From Roseovarius sp. (GTDB lineage Bacteria > Pseudomonadota > Alphaproteobacteria > Rhodobacterales > Rhodobacteraceae), in contig SLDH01000278.1 of the NCBI GenBank assembly GCA_007125415.1, forward strand, positions 1 through 10,911: a DNA stretch of 10,911 nucleotides, written 5' to 3'. The notes beneath the pieces are model-generated. The model was not told the DNA's origin and searched no databases. It saw nothing but the letters and a program-made list of their open reading frames with translations. Positions 1 to 6,937 of the stretch are shown here, piece by piece; the stretch's first letter is position 1, and every line of letters begins with the position of its first letter. The position numbers and the translations under genes are program-made.

Positions 1-18
1 GATGTGTTCACTCATCAT
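1..18 (-). CDS. possible 5' end of a leftward gene (partial, cut by window edge)
   Basis: On the minus strand a purine-rich GAAGG (23-19) is followed by two adjacent in-frame ATG codons (18-16 and 15-13) that read Met-Met-Ser-Glu-His-Ile before the window ends. A GTG in another frame (11-9) lies seven bases from GAAGG, a better spacing. The layout fits a gene start, but only a handful of codons are visible. Neither the frame nor the product can be settled, and no function is proposed. Confidence 0.25.
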
Positions 19-368
19 CCTTCGCTCTCTCGACTCAACTTGACCAAGCCGAGGGTGCGCAGATCAGCGAGAAATGAAAAGATACACGTTAGACGCGAAA
101 CTCCCTCCCAAAAGTTACCCATAACGCGATCAAAGGATAGACTTCAGGCAAAAGAACAACCTTCGATATCGATGTGATGGCATGACGGAAATCACGGTGT
201 CGCGCAGGGCCATCAAGCAAGAACACCTTGTATGCCCCGGATGCAGATGAGGGTTGCAAAAAGAGCATGAATTCTGGTGGATTTTGCCATTGCATCGCCA
301 CAATAAACGCTTATCTGAGGCTCAGAAGAAACAGGCACCCGGCCCAATCCTGGAAAGCGGAGGCAAAG
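19..368. other. intergenic region upstream of the first miniature gene
   Basis: About 350 bp without a convincing gene. Open frames here on either strand lack a good Shine-Dalgarno sequence and resemble no family I know. One plus-strand frame starting at 228 runs into the first miniature gene, but its upstream part has no counterpart in the sister gene and is probably not translated. A weak promoter-like pair, TTGCAT (290-295) and TATCTG (312-317) with a 16-bp spacer, could serve the miniature gene at 369. It matches sigma-70 consensus poorly and is only a guess. Confidence 0.5.
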
Positions 369-491
369 ATGACACGCGATGAACTCAACCGCGAACTGCG
401 TATGCACTCCGCCAGCTGGCAAGCGGTGGCGCTCGTTTATGCGGCACTCCTCGGGACGCTGGTCCTGTCGGCCATGGCCATCACCGCCTGA
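369..491 (+). CDS. small single-pass membrane protein, copy 1 (40 aa, unknown family)
   Basis: A 40-residue protein. Residues 1-17 are polar and charged, beginning MTRDELNRELRMHSA and ending in Trp17. Residues 19-39 form one uninterrupted hydrophobic stretch, so it should insert in the inner membrane as a single helix. The start at 369 is chosen because GGAGG (359-363) sits five bases upstream and because the downstream copy begins with the same residues at the same distance from its own ribosome binding site. An in-frame ATG at 228 would give 87 residues, but the added part is not shared. About 59% of aligned residues match copy 2, and 15 of the first 17 are identical. I do not recognise the family. 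The conserved acidic/basic amphipathic head suggests binding to a partner or to the membrane surface, which is inference. Confidence 0.72.
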   Translation: MTRDELNRELRMHSASWQAVALVYAALLGTLVLSAMAITA

Positions 492-530
492 CCCCCATTC
501 CTGCGGGTCCCTGCGATCCGCGTTTCAACC

Positions 531-577
531 CGAAAAACCGAGATCGCCGGGTGGACATGTCCACACGGCGTTTTTCG
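531..577 (+). terminator. terminator-like hairpin with perfect 14-bp palindrome between the two miniature genes
   Basis: The core GTGGACATGTCCAC (551-564) is its own reverse complement. It is extended by CGCCG (545-549) pairing with CGGCG (566-570) around one G-A mismatch. The stem is followed directly by TTTTT (571-575). CGAAAAAC (531-538) mirrors GTTTTTCG (570-577), so the reverse transcript would also end in a U-run. This is the classical form of a bidirectional intrinsic terminator, placed 40-85 bases after the stop of copy 1. No obvious promoter lies between it and copy 2, so it may act as a partial terminator or attenuator. The symmetric core could alternatively be a protein binding site. 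Confidence 0.65.
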
Positions 578-611
578 TTTCACCATCATACCCCAAGCAA
601 AGGAGGCCAAG

Positions 612-731
612 ATGACCCGTGATGAACTGATCCGTGAATTGCGTATGCACAGCGCCACCTGGAAGTCGGTGGTGATCCTTTATCTCGTGCTGATCGGGGC
701 CATGCTCGGCTCTGCGGCCGCAATTCTCTAG
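612..731 (+). CDS. small single-pass membrane protein, copy 2 (39 aa, unknown family)
   Basis: A 39-residue paralogue of the gene at 369. It has the same 17-residue head (MTRDELIRELRMHSA, then Thr16-Trp17) and then a hydrophobic segment from about residue 19 to 39. A near-ideal AGGAGG (601-606) lies five bases before the ATG. This, and the conservation with copy 1 at both protein and DNA level, is the main evidence that the pair is translated. Within the membrane segment Val20, Tyr24, Leu27, Gly29, Ser34-Ala35 and Ala37-Ile38 are kept in both copies while other positions vary among hydrophobic residues, as expected for a protein under selection. Its 3' end faces the ATPase gene of the transporter operon 63 bp away. 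Function unknown. Confidence 0.72.
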   Translation: MTRDELIRELRMHSATWKSVVILYLVLIGAMLGSAAAIL

Positions 732-755
732 CATACCCGGTGAGCTCAAACAGAT

Positions 756-780
756 GGAGCGGCCTGTGAAGGCCGCCCCT
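756..780. terminator. hairpin between convergent genes (possible terminator)
   Basis: GCGGCCT (759-765), loop GTGA (766-769), AGGCCGC (770-776) form a perfect 7-bp GC-rich stem with a tetraloop. It lies 27 bp after the stop of the second miniature gene and 18 bp after the stop of the ATPase gene coming from the other side. On the plus strand it is followed by CCCCTTTCC, only a weak U-tract; on the minus strand there is no U-run. It probably ends or protects both converging transcripts, but it is not a canonical terminator in either direction. Confidence 0.5.
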
Positions 781-794
781 TTCCGGTTTACATA

Positions 795-2489
795 TCAGAC
801 TTTCGTGCCCGCAACCTTCTCATCATCAGGGCTGATCTGCGCGAGGGCCGCATCGCCCACATTGTCCACGCCACGCTCTTCCAGCAAGGTTGTGAGCCAG
901 TTTGGGTCCATCTCCGGCACGGAACTGAGAAGAAGGTCCGTGTAAGGGTGATGCGGGGGAGTGAACATCTCTTCCTTCGGCCCCTGCTCCACCACCTTTC
1001 CGTGCTGCATCACCACCACCTCATCCGCGATGGAGCGCACGGTAGCCAGATCATGGGTGATGAACATATAGGCAAGCTTCAACTCGTCCTGAAGCCGGTC
1101 GAGCAGGCGCAGAATGCCCTCGGCAACAAGCTGATCAAGCGCAGATGTCACCTCGTCACAGACAATGAAGGTAGGCTCGGCCGCCAGTGCTCTCGCGATA
1201 CCGATACGCTGTTTCTGGCCCCCTGACAGCTCGGGCGGATAGCGGTTGTAATACTGCGAGGGCTCAAGCTCGATCAGATCGAGCAATTCGTCCACCCGGT
1301 TCTTCAGCTTCACGCCCCTCAGGCCGGAATAGAACTGTGCCGGCCGTCCGATGATCTCGCTGATCCGCACCTTGGGGTTCAGCGCCGTATCCGCCATCTG
1401 GTAGATCATCTGGCACTGGCGTAGCTCTTCGCGGCTCCGTTGCCGGTAATCAGGCGGGAAAGGCTCGCCCTTGAACAGCACCTCACCTTTGCTGGGCGGC
1501 AGGAGCCCGGTGATCACGCGCGCGGTCGTCGATTTGCCGGAGCCGGATTCGCCCACCACGGCGACAGTCATGCCCTCGTAGATGTCGAAGGACACGTCAT
1601 CGAGCACCTTCTCCCCGCCGGTATAGGAGGCATCCACATTCTTGACCGATATGAGCGGAGGTGTGCCATCCGTGGGCCGGTAGCGCTGCGGGCTGGTAAA
1701 GCTGCGCACCGCCCAGAGGGATTTGGTGTAATCCTCTTTCGGATTATCGAGCATCTGGGCCGTGGGCGCCTCCTCGACCTCTTCACCTTTCAGCAGCACC
1801 TTGATCGTATCCGCCATCTGCGCCACCACCGCGAGATCGTGGGTGATGTAGAGTGCCGCCGTGTTGAACTGGTCAACAATATCACGGATCGCCGCAAGCA
1901 CCTCGATCTGGGTGGTCACATCGAGCGCGGTCGTCGGCTCGTCGAAGATGATCAGATCAGGCCGGCAGGACATCGCCATCGCAGTCATCGCGCGCTGAAG
2001 CTGCCCGCCCGAGACCTGATGCGGATAGCGAAATCCGATCTCCTCGGGGTTGGGCAGGCGCAGGCGGCGATAGAGATCCACGGCATCTTCCTGCGCCTCC
2101 ATCCGCTTCTTGATGCGGTACTGCAGCGGTGCCTCGGTATGCTGGTCGATGAGCTTGTGCGCCGGGTTGAAGGAGGCGGCAGCCGATTGCGCCACATAGG
2201 CGATCCGGCTGCCCCGCAGCGCACGGCGCTCTTCTTCCGTGGCGGTGGTCAGTTCCATCCCGTCGAATTCGATAGTCGAATCCTCGGTGATGCGCGTGCC
2301 ATCACGGGCATAGCCCATGGCGGCCGCCCCGATGGTGGACTTGCCTGCGCCAGACTCGCCGATCAGCCCCATCACCTCACCACGGTGAAGCGTCAGATCC
2401 ACACCCTTGATGATGTCGACCCAGGTTTCATTCGAGTAGCCCTGAATCTTCAGGTTTCGGATCTTGAGAAGAACGTCTTTCTTGCTCAT
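795..2489 (-). CDS. peptide/nickel-type ABC transporter, fused dual ATP-binding protein (DppD-DppF fusion type)
   Basis: A 564-residue protein with two complete ABC ATPase domains, powering the importer encoded upstream. Domain 1: Walker A GESGAGKS (44-51), Q-loop Gln101, signature VSGGQLQR (159-166), Walker B LIIFDE (179-184), switch His217. Domain 2: Walker A GESGSGKS (313-320), Q-loop Gln364, signature LSGGQKQR (421-428), Walker B ending in Asp445-Glu446, switch His479. All catalytic residues are present in both halves, so both sites should hydrolyse ATP. Most Dpp/Opp systems use two separate ATPases of about 330 residues; the single-chain form is known from YejF- and GsiA-like proteins. 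The start follows the DppC-like stop by two bases, with GAAGGAG inside that gene's last codons, implying translational coupling. It is the last gene of the operon. Substrate not inferable. Confidence 0.95.
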   Translation of the reverse strand: MSKKDVLLKIRNLKIQGYSNETWVDIIKGVDLTLHRGEVMGLIGESGAGKSTIGAAAMGYARDGTRITEDSTIEFDGMELTTATEEERRALRGSRIAYVAQSAAASFNPAHKLIDQHTEAPLQYRIKKRMEAQEDAVDLYRRLRLPNPEEIGFRYPHQVSGGQLQRAMTAMAMSCRPDLIIFDEPTTALDVTTQIEVLAAIRDIVDQFNTAALYITHDLAVVAQMADTIKVLLKGEEVEEAPTAQMLDNPKEDYTKSLWAVRSFTSPQRYRPTDGTPPLISVKNVDASYTGGEKVLDDVSFDIYEGMTVAVVGESGSGKSTTARVITGLLPPSKGEVLFKGEPFPPDYRQRSREELRQCQMIYQMADTALNPKVRISEIIGRPAQFYSGLRGVKLKNRVDELLDLIELEPSQYYNRYPPELSGGQKQRIGIARALAAEPTFIVCDEVTSALDQLVAEGILRLLDRLQDELKLAYMFITHDLATVRSIADEVVVMQHGKVVEQGPKEEMFTPPHHPYTDLLLSSVPEMDPNWLTTLLEERGVDNVGDAALAQISPDDEKVAGTKV

Positions 2490-2491
2490 GT

Positions 2492-3556
2492 CTATTGCTC
2501 CTTCAGGCCTGAAGACCGGAACAGCATCCAGTCAACGACGAAGTTGACACCCACCGTGAGCAGCGCAATCGCCGCCGCAGGGATGAGTGGCGTGATTTCA
2601 CCGAACGAGATGAGTGTCGCATTCTCGCGCACCATCGAGCCCCAGTCGGCCGTGGGCGGCTGAATCCCCAGCCCAAGAAAGCTGAGACCCGCGACCAGCA
2701 GGAACACGAAGCAGAACTCCAGCCCGTATTCGGCGATGAGAGGTGCGGTCGAGTTTGGCAGGATCTCGCGCCGGATCAGATAGAACGTGCCTTCACCGCG
2801 CAGTTTCGCTGCCTCTATATAATCCATCACGACCACGTTGCCGGCCACGGCACGGGTGAGACGAAAGACCCGAGGCGCATAGATGATGGCAACCGCACAG
2901 ATGATCACGGTGACGGAGGGGCCGAAGATCGACAGCATCAGCAGGGCGAAAATCAGCGACGGGATCGACATGATCACATCGGCAATCCGCCCCAGGATCT
3001 GATCGAGCCAGCCTCCCTTGGTTGCCGCGAGAAGCCCTGCACTAGCCCCGAGGATGAAGGCCGCCGTCGTCGCGGTCAGCGCCAGCCCCACCGAGTTGCG
3101 CGTGCCATAGACAAGCCGCGAGAACATGTCGCGCCCGAGCTGATCAGCGCCCAGAAGAAAATTGCTGTCAGGTGGTGCGAAGGCCGACGTGACCACCTGT
3201 GCCTCGCCATAAGGCGCGATCCATGGCGCGAGGATGGCTGCCACCGCATAGGTGAAGATCACGAACATCCCGAAGGCCGCAGTAAGCGGCGCGGTGCGCA
3301 ACTCCTTTGCCAACTCCTTGGGAGCCAGCACGATCAGGAACTCCCGGAAGGCAAAGGAGATCATCGCGGCAGCACCCAGCACCACTGCGGAGATGGCGAC
3401 AAAGCGCAGCGCGGGCACTCCGCCGACGATCCCCAGCACGAAGGAGACAAGCGTCAGCGAGAAGGCCGCGAGAAAGATCGTCCTCTGGTTGAAGTAAGCC
3501 GCAAGACAAGAGACCGCCAAAAGGATGGCATAGTAGATGATGACAAATGCACTCAT
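2492..3556 (-). CDS. peptide/nickel-type ABC transporter permease, DppC-like, with extra N-terminal membrane region
   Basis: A 354-residue inner-membrane permease. From about residue 93 on it is a normal DppC/OppC protein: a membrane helix (about 93-112) ending in APWIAPYGE, the family motif GADQLGRDMFSR (136-147), several membrane helices, and the ATPase-contacting EAA loop beginning EAAKLRGEG (248-256) followed by RREILPN. Family members are usually near 280-300 residues; here about 90 residues precede the normal first helix and contain three further hydrophobic segments (about 3-22, 27-46 and 52-70). The start is well supported: AAGGAGG lies seven bases upstream and overlaps the stop codon of the preceding permease, so the two are translationally coupled. 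It should pair with the DppB-like protein to form the translocation channel. Confidence 0.95.
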   Translation of the reverse strand: MSAFVIIYYAILLAVSCLAAYFNQRTIFLAAFSLTLVSFVLGIVGGVPALRFVAISAVVLGAAAMISFAFREFLIVLAPKELAKELRTAPLTAAFGMFVIFTYAVAAILAPWIAPYGEAQVVTSAFAPPDSNFLLGADQLGRDMFSRLVYGTRNSVGLALTATTAAFILGASAGLLAATKGGWLDQILGRIADVIMSIPSLIFALLMLSIFGPSVTVIICAVAIIYAPRVFRLTRAVAGNVVVMDYIEAAKLRGEGTFYLIRREILPNSTAPLIAEYGLEFCFVFLLVAGLSFLGLGIQPPTADWGSMVRENATLISFGEITPLIPAAAIALLTVGVNFVVDWMLFRSSGLKEQ

Positions 3557-3568
3557 GCTCGTGCCTCC

Positions 3569-4525
3569 TTATTTCGGGTGCCGCAAACGCGGATTGGTGA
3601 GAATGGACCCGACATCCGCCGCCAGATTGAGCAGGATGAAGGTGGCAGCGAAGATCAGACAGCAAGCCTGAACGACCGGGAAGTCACGCTTCGACACGGC
3701 GTCGACAAGCGCCTGACCGATCCCGGGATAGACGAACACCACCTCCACGAGCACAACCCCCGTGATCAGATAGGCGAGGTTCAACGCCACGACGTTGATG
3801 ATCGGTGCCCAGGCGTTGGGCAGCGCATGACGCACGATCACGCGCCAGGGCGGCACGCCCTTGAGCCGGGCCATCTCGATATAGGGTGAAGCGAGCAGGT
3901 TGATGATCGCGGCGCGGGTCATGCGCATCATATGCGCCACCACCACGAGCACGAGAGTCAGTGCCGGCAGGAAGGTGCGGTAGAGCAACTCGCCGAAATC
4001 CATGCCTGAACTCAGGCTGGCGATGGACGGGAACATGCCCCATTTCACCGCGAAGAAGAGGATGAGGATGTAGCCGAGAAAGAATTCGGGGGAGGAGATC
4101 GATGTCAGCGTCGCCACATTGGCCACGCGGTCGAAGAGCGTGTTGCGCAGCAACGCCACGAGAACGCCCAGCGTGATCGCGATCGGCACCGCGATGACGG
4201 CGGCATAGGCAGCAAGGAAAAGCGTGTTCATGAAACGCTGGCCGATGACCGCGGACACCCGCTCGCCCGTTATGGCGGAACTGCCGAAATCGAAGAATAT
4301 CGCGCCGCCCAGCCAGTCGAAATATCTCACGAGGGCGGGCCGGTCGAGCCCCATTTCCCGGCGCAAGGCTGCAAGGTTCTCCTCGGTCGCACCCTGTCCC
4401 AGAACGGCCTGCGCCATGTCACCGGGCAACAACTCCACCATGAAGAAGATGATCAGCGAGATCACCAGCAAGATGCCCAATCCGAAACCGAGCCGTTGTC
4501 CAACGAGCTTCAGTATGTCTCCCAT
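3569..4525 (-). CDS. peptide/nickel-type ABC transporter permease, DppB-like
   Basis: A 318-residue inner-membrane permease of ordinary DppB/OppB length. The first helix (about 12-33) is followed by the family signature LLPGD (32-36) and the periplasmic loop with the REMGLDRP stretch. Several more helices follow, and an EAA-type loop reading IEMARLKGVPPWRV contacts the ATPase. It ends in the typical NPRLRHPK tail. The ATG at 4525 has GGGAGGG with GACTG before the start. Its stop codon is part of the next gene's Shine-Dalgarno sequence. It is separated by about 200 bp from the binding-protein gene upstream, a much wider gap than the others in the operon. Confidence 0.95.
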   Translation of the reverse strand: MGDILKLVGQRLGFGLGILLVISLIIFFMVELLPGDMAQAVLGQGATEENLAALRREMGLDRPALVRYFDWLGGAIFFDFGSSAITGERVSAVIGQRFMNTLFLAAYAAVIAVPIAITLGVLVALLRNTLFDRVANVATLTSISSPEFFLGYILILFFAVKWGMFPSIASLSSGMDFGELLYRTFLPALTLVLVVVAHMMRMTRAAIINLLASPYIEMARLKGVPPWRVIVRHALPNAWAPIINVVALNLAYLITGVVLVEVVFVYPGIGQALVDAVSKRDFPVVQACCLIFAATFILLNLAADVGSILTNPRLRHPK

Positions 4526-4684
4526 CAGTCCCTCCCTGTAGGGCTATTATTTTTCAAGCTTTGAGGAAAAATCGTTGTCGGTCAATGGACACGTCTCAGG
4601 ACAGCCAGCCTCGAACCATATTTCCCCCGTTTGCCTGTTTTCGGGCCGCTTCCACGCCGATTGGAGCAGCGGGGGAGCAGAAGA

Positions 4685-4711
4685 GCCCCGGTGCCGTTAT
4701 GGCACCGGGGC
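4685..4711 (-). terminator. perfect 11-bp hairpin after the binding-protein gene (attenuator or mRNA-stabilising element)
   Basis: GCCCCGGTGCC (4685-4695), loop GTTAT (4696-4700), GGCACCGGGGC (4701-4711): a perfect, very GC-rich stem beginning 11 bases past the binding-protein stop codon. On the transcribed minus strand it is followed by a pyrimidine-rich stretch (CTCTTCTGCTCCCCC) without a true U-run, so full termination is doubtful. Such hairpins between a binding protein and its permeases commonly protect the upstream mRNA or cause partial termination, giving more binding protein than membrane subunits. The remaining gap to the permease start (4526-4684) shows no gene. Confidence 0.6.
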
Positions 4712-4722
4712 AGATCGCATGT

Positions 4723-6327
4723 TCAGGTATCGAACCACCAGCGACTGGCATGGCGGTAGCCATCCATCTGCCATGCCGGTGAGAGATGCTCGCCACGGCG
4801 GGTATGCTTGCGGCGCCCGTAGACGAAGTTGGGGAAGTAGGGAATGACCGTACCCCCGTCATCGCGCGAGATTCTCCCCATTTCGGCATAGATCTCGGCG
4901 CGTTTCACGTCATCGAGTTCGCCCTTGCCTTGCAGGAGCAACTCGTTGAATCGATCGTTCTGCCAGCGCGACTCGTTCCATGCGGCGTCCGACTTGTAAG
5001 CCAGCGTGTACATCACATCCGGCGTCGGGCGCGCACCCCAGGTCACCATGCACCAGGGTTTGACGAGCCAGACATCAGCCCAGTAGCCGTCATTCGGCTC
5101 ACGCTGGACCCTGATGTTGATGCCCGCCTCCCGAGCATGCTCGGAGTAGAGAATCGCCGCATCCACGGCACCGGTCGTGATCGACTCGGCAGTGCTGAGC
5201 GTGACGGTCTGGCCTTCCATGCCGGCCTTGCGCCAAAGTGCGCCCGCCTGTTCGGGATCGTATTCACGCTGGGGAATATCCTCGGGGAAGTAGGGCATCG
5301 CCGGCGAATGGTGGAAATCATTCCCGACCGTGGCCGCACCGTAGGTGATCTTTTCGACAATATCTTCACGGTCGATCGCCAGCTTGAGCGCCATGCGCAC
5401 ATCCAAGTTGTCGAACGGTGCGGTGTCACAATGCATGGGCATGGTGATCGCCTGGCCCGAGGCCACGTTGTCAACCTCGATATCGGGGTTGCGCTCGAGC
5501 AGCGCGAGCGTGCGGTTCTCGAGAAGGCTCGCGGCATCCACATCGCCCGTGATCAACGCCGTCTGACGGGCGTTCGGGTCGTTGATGACCTGGAACTCGA
5601 GCGCATCGAAATAGGCACCCTCGCCATGCCAGTCCTCGAAGCGCTCGAAGGTTGCGCCGACGCCGAAGTCAAGCTCAAGCACCCTGTAGGGTCCGCTACC
5701 ATCACCCGATTGCCAGTTGATCGTTCCGTCCTCATTTGCCGGGCAGATGGGCAGGTGATAATCGGTCAGCAGCCATGGCAGATCCGCATTGGGGCCTGAC
5801 ATGACGAATGTAACGGAGTGATCACCATTATCCCTGATCTCCTCGACACTTGTCAGAAGCGCCTTGGCCGCCGATGTGGTATCATCGCCCCGGTGATGGT
5901 TCATGGAGGCGATCACGTCATTTGCCGTCACCTTCGGACCGCTGTGGAAGGTCGCATTGGGGTTGAGCACGAAGGTCCATTCCTTGGCATCGGGCGTGGC
6001 CGACCATTCCATTGCCAGATCGGGGCCGAGTGTCCCATCGGCGTTGATCATGGTCAAGAAGGACCGGATCGTGTGTACCAGCGAAATCTCGAAGTTGGAT
6101 TGCAGCAGGCCCGGGTCGAGCGTGTCGGAGCTGTTTCCGTCATGCTGCCCCACACGGTAGGTGCCGCCCCGCTTGGGCTCGGCCTTGGCATGCGTTCCCC
6201 AAAGCCCTGTCGCGGCCGACGCGGTCATCCCCGCGGCCATCGAATAGTTCATGAACGACCGGCGCGAGATTTTGCCCTCTCGGGCAGCATCGGCCAGGCG
6301 ATCAAGCATCAGCTGGTCTTTTTTCAT
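4723..6327 (-). CDS. ABC transporter substrate-binding protein, family 5 (peptide/nickel type), Tat-exported
   Basis: A 534-residue periplasmic solute-binding protein of the SBP_bac_5 family, the ligand receptor of this importer. The N-terminus carries a twin-arginine signal: S-R-R-S-F-M at 21-26, a mild hydrophobic core rich in Ala/Met/Gly, and a likely cleavage site after A-K-A (47-49). The mature part begins with the typical KRGGTYRVG. Family landmarks follow: the TLDPGL region, WTFVLNPNATFHSG with TANDVIAS, DVRMALKLAIDRE, and a C-terminal VTWGARPTPDVMY segment. The ATG at 6327 is chosen over upstream ATGs (6345, 6396) because GGGAG lies 11 bases before it, while the others have no ribosome binding site. 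Tat export implies folding in the cytoplasm before transport. It is the first gene of the operon. The ligand (oligopeptide or other small solute) cannot be told from the sequence. Confidence 0.93.
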   Translation of the reverse strand: MKKDQLMLDRLADAAREGKISRRSFMNYSMAAGMTASAATGLWGTHAKAEPKRGGTYRVGQHDGNSSDTLDPGLLQSNFEISLVHTIRSFLTMINADGTLGPDLAMEWSATPDAKEWTFVLNPNATFHSGPKVTANDVIASMNHHRGDDTTSAAKALLTSVEEIRDNGDHSVTFVMSGPNADLPWLLTDYHLPICPANEDGTINWQSGDGSGPYRVLELDFGVGATFERFEDWHGEGAYFDALEFQVINDPNARQTALITGDVDAASLLENRTLALLERNPDIEVDNVASGQAITMPMHCDTAPFDNLDVRMALKLAIDREDIVEKITYGAATVGNDFHHSPAMPYFPEDIPQREYDPEQAGALWRKAGMEGQTVTLSTAESITTGAVDAAILYSEHAREAGINIRVQREPNDGYWADVWLVKPWCMVTWGARPTPDVMYTLAYKSDAAWNESRWQNDRFNELLLQGKGELDDVKRAEIYAEMGRISRDDGGTVIPYFPNFVYGRRKHTRRGEHLSPAWQMDGYRHASRWWFDT

Positions 6328-6513
6328 GATATGGTTGTCTCCCATGTTGATTAGTTGAGTGGATTTCGCCCGCCACGCGATCCGTGCCGCGGACATTCTG
6401 AATGACGCAATCGAAGGGAGGCAGGCACCAAACCCGCCATCAACCCTCCGATCCGTGAGGTCTTCACTGTTTCGTATCCTGCAAGAAGGCTGGCCGGCAG
6501 GTCGGCTTTATCT

Positions 6514-6527
6514 GTCTGCAAACAGAC
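6514..6527. repeat. short inverted repeat, possible operator or leader hairpin
   Basis: GTCTG (6514-6518), CAAA (6519-6522), CAGAC (6523-6527) are exact inverted arms 187 bp upstream of the binding-protein ATG. A 5-bp arm can arise by chance, so this is a weak candidate for a regulator site or small RNA hairpin in the leader. No regulator gene lies in the window to pair with it. Confidence 0.25.
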
Positions 6528-6726
6528 CACCAGCCGTCAATCACCCGCGCCCAGATTGTCGCGCCAGCACAAAGGCGCATCCGGCCTCGCAGCATCAGCG
6601 CAATCGCGCGATCTTGTGAGTGTCCCCTGATGCATGGTCATGTCGTCAAATCTCCCTGAGCATCCCATGTCGGCCGCCATGTTTGGTTCGGCCCATCCAC
6701 GCAGTTTGCGCGGTTAGCCGGACGAT

Positions 6727-6754
6727 TTCATAGTCTGTTTCCGACATCAGCCAA
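6727..6754 (-). promoter_or_regulatory. candidate sigma-70-type promoter for the ABC transporter operon
   Basis: On the minus strand TTGGCT (6754-6749) and TATGAA (6732-6727) are separated by 16 bp, each matching four of six consensus bases. It lies beside the AT-rich block. If used, the binding-protein mRNA would have a leader close to 390 bases. It is the best pair I could find by eye in the region, but weak. Confidence 0.3.
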
Positions 6755-6872
6755 GAAAACCACGAAATTTTCAAACCTTCTACAACTTCCTACCTTAATT
6801 CAGTATTTCTTAAATCAAAAGCCTCAATCCACCGATTTTGAAATGAATTCATGTCAGAAATGCGTGAACCGT

Positions 6873-6928
6873 CCGAACAGGGCTCTCGAGACATGTTCTA
6901 AAAACGACATCTCGTGAAGTCCTGTCGG
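6873..6928 (-). repeat. imperfect stem-loop downstream of rarA
   Basis: Outer arms CCGAACAGG (6873-6881) and CCTGTCGG (6921-6928) pair with one bulge. Inner arms CGAGA plus TGT (6887-6891, 6894-6896) pair with ACATCTCG (6907-6914) around a two-base bulge, enclosing a 10-base loop that contains an A-run. It begins about 10 bases after the rarA stop. No U-run follows on the minus strand, so it looks like a 3' end structure or rho-assisted stop rather than a canonical terminator. Confidence 0.45.
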
Positions 6929-6937
6929 CGGTTTGCG

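Larger units (their letters stand above)
6328..6937 (-). other. long intergenic/leader region of the transporter operon
   Basis: About 610 bp between the rarA stop and the binding-protein start, with no convincing gene. From the rarA side it holds an imperfect stem-loop (6873-6928), an AT-rich block (about 6750-6860) unlike the surrounding high-GC DNA, a candidate promoter near 6727-6754, and a short inverted repeat at 6514-6527. A 34-codon minus-strand frame (6641-6537) begins with ATG ten bases after GGGAG, but its codons look random for this genome. The region probably carries the operon's promoter and control sites; none is proven. Confidence 0.55.

Noticed and set aside
228..368. N-terminal extension of the first miniature gene from an upstream ATG
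   Set aside because: No Shine-Dalgarno sequence before 228, no match in the paralogous second copy, and a strong ribosome binding site directly before 369.
1440..2663. 407-codon plus-strand open frame
   Set aside because: It lies antisense to the dual ATPase gene, whose Walker and signature motifs are intact. The long frame is a by-product of GC-rich codon bias and matches no family.
4526..4600. Possible internal promoter before the DppB-like gene (AATAAT with AT-rich flank, TTGACC further up)
   Set aside because: The -35-like and -10-like boxes are about 28 bp apart on the minus strand, too far for one promoter.
4786..5799. 337-codon plus-strand open frame
   Set aside because: Antisense to the substrate-binding protein gene; shadow of its high third-position GC.
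6537..6641. 34-codon minus-strand frame in the transporter leader, GGGAG ten bases before ATG
   Set aside because: Codon choice is unlike the neighbouring genes and the peptide has no recognisable pattern; kept only as a note within the leader finding.
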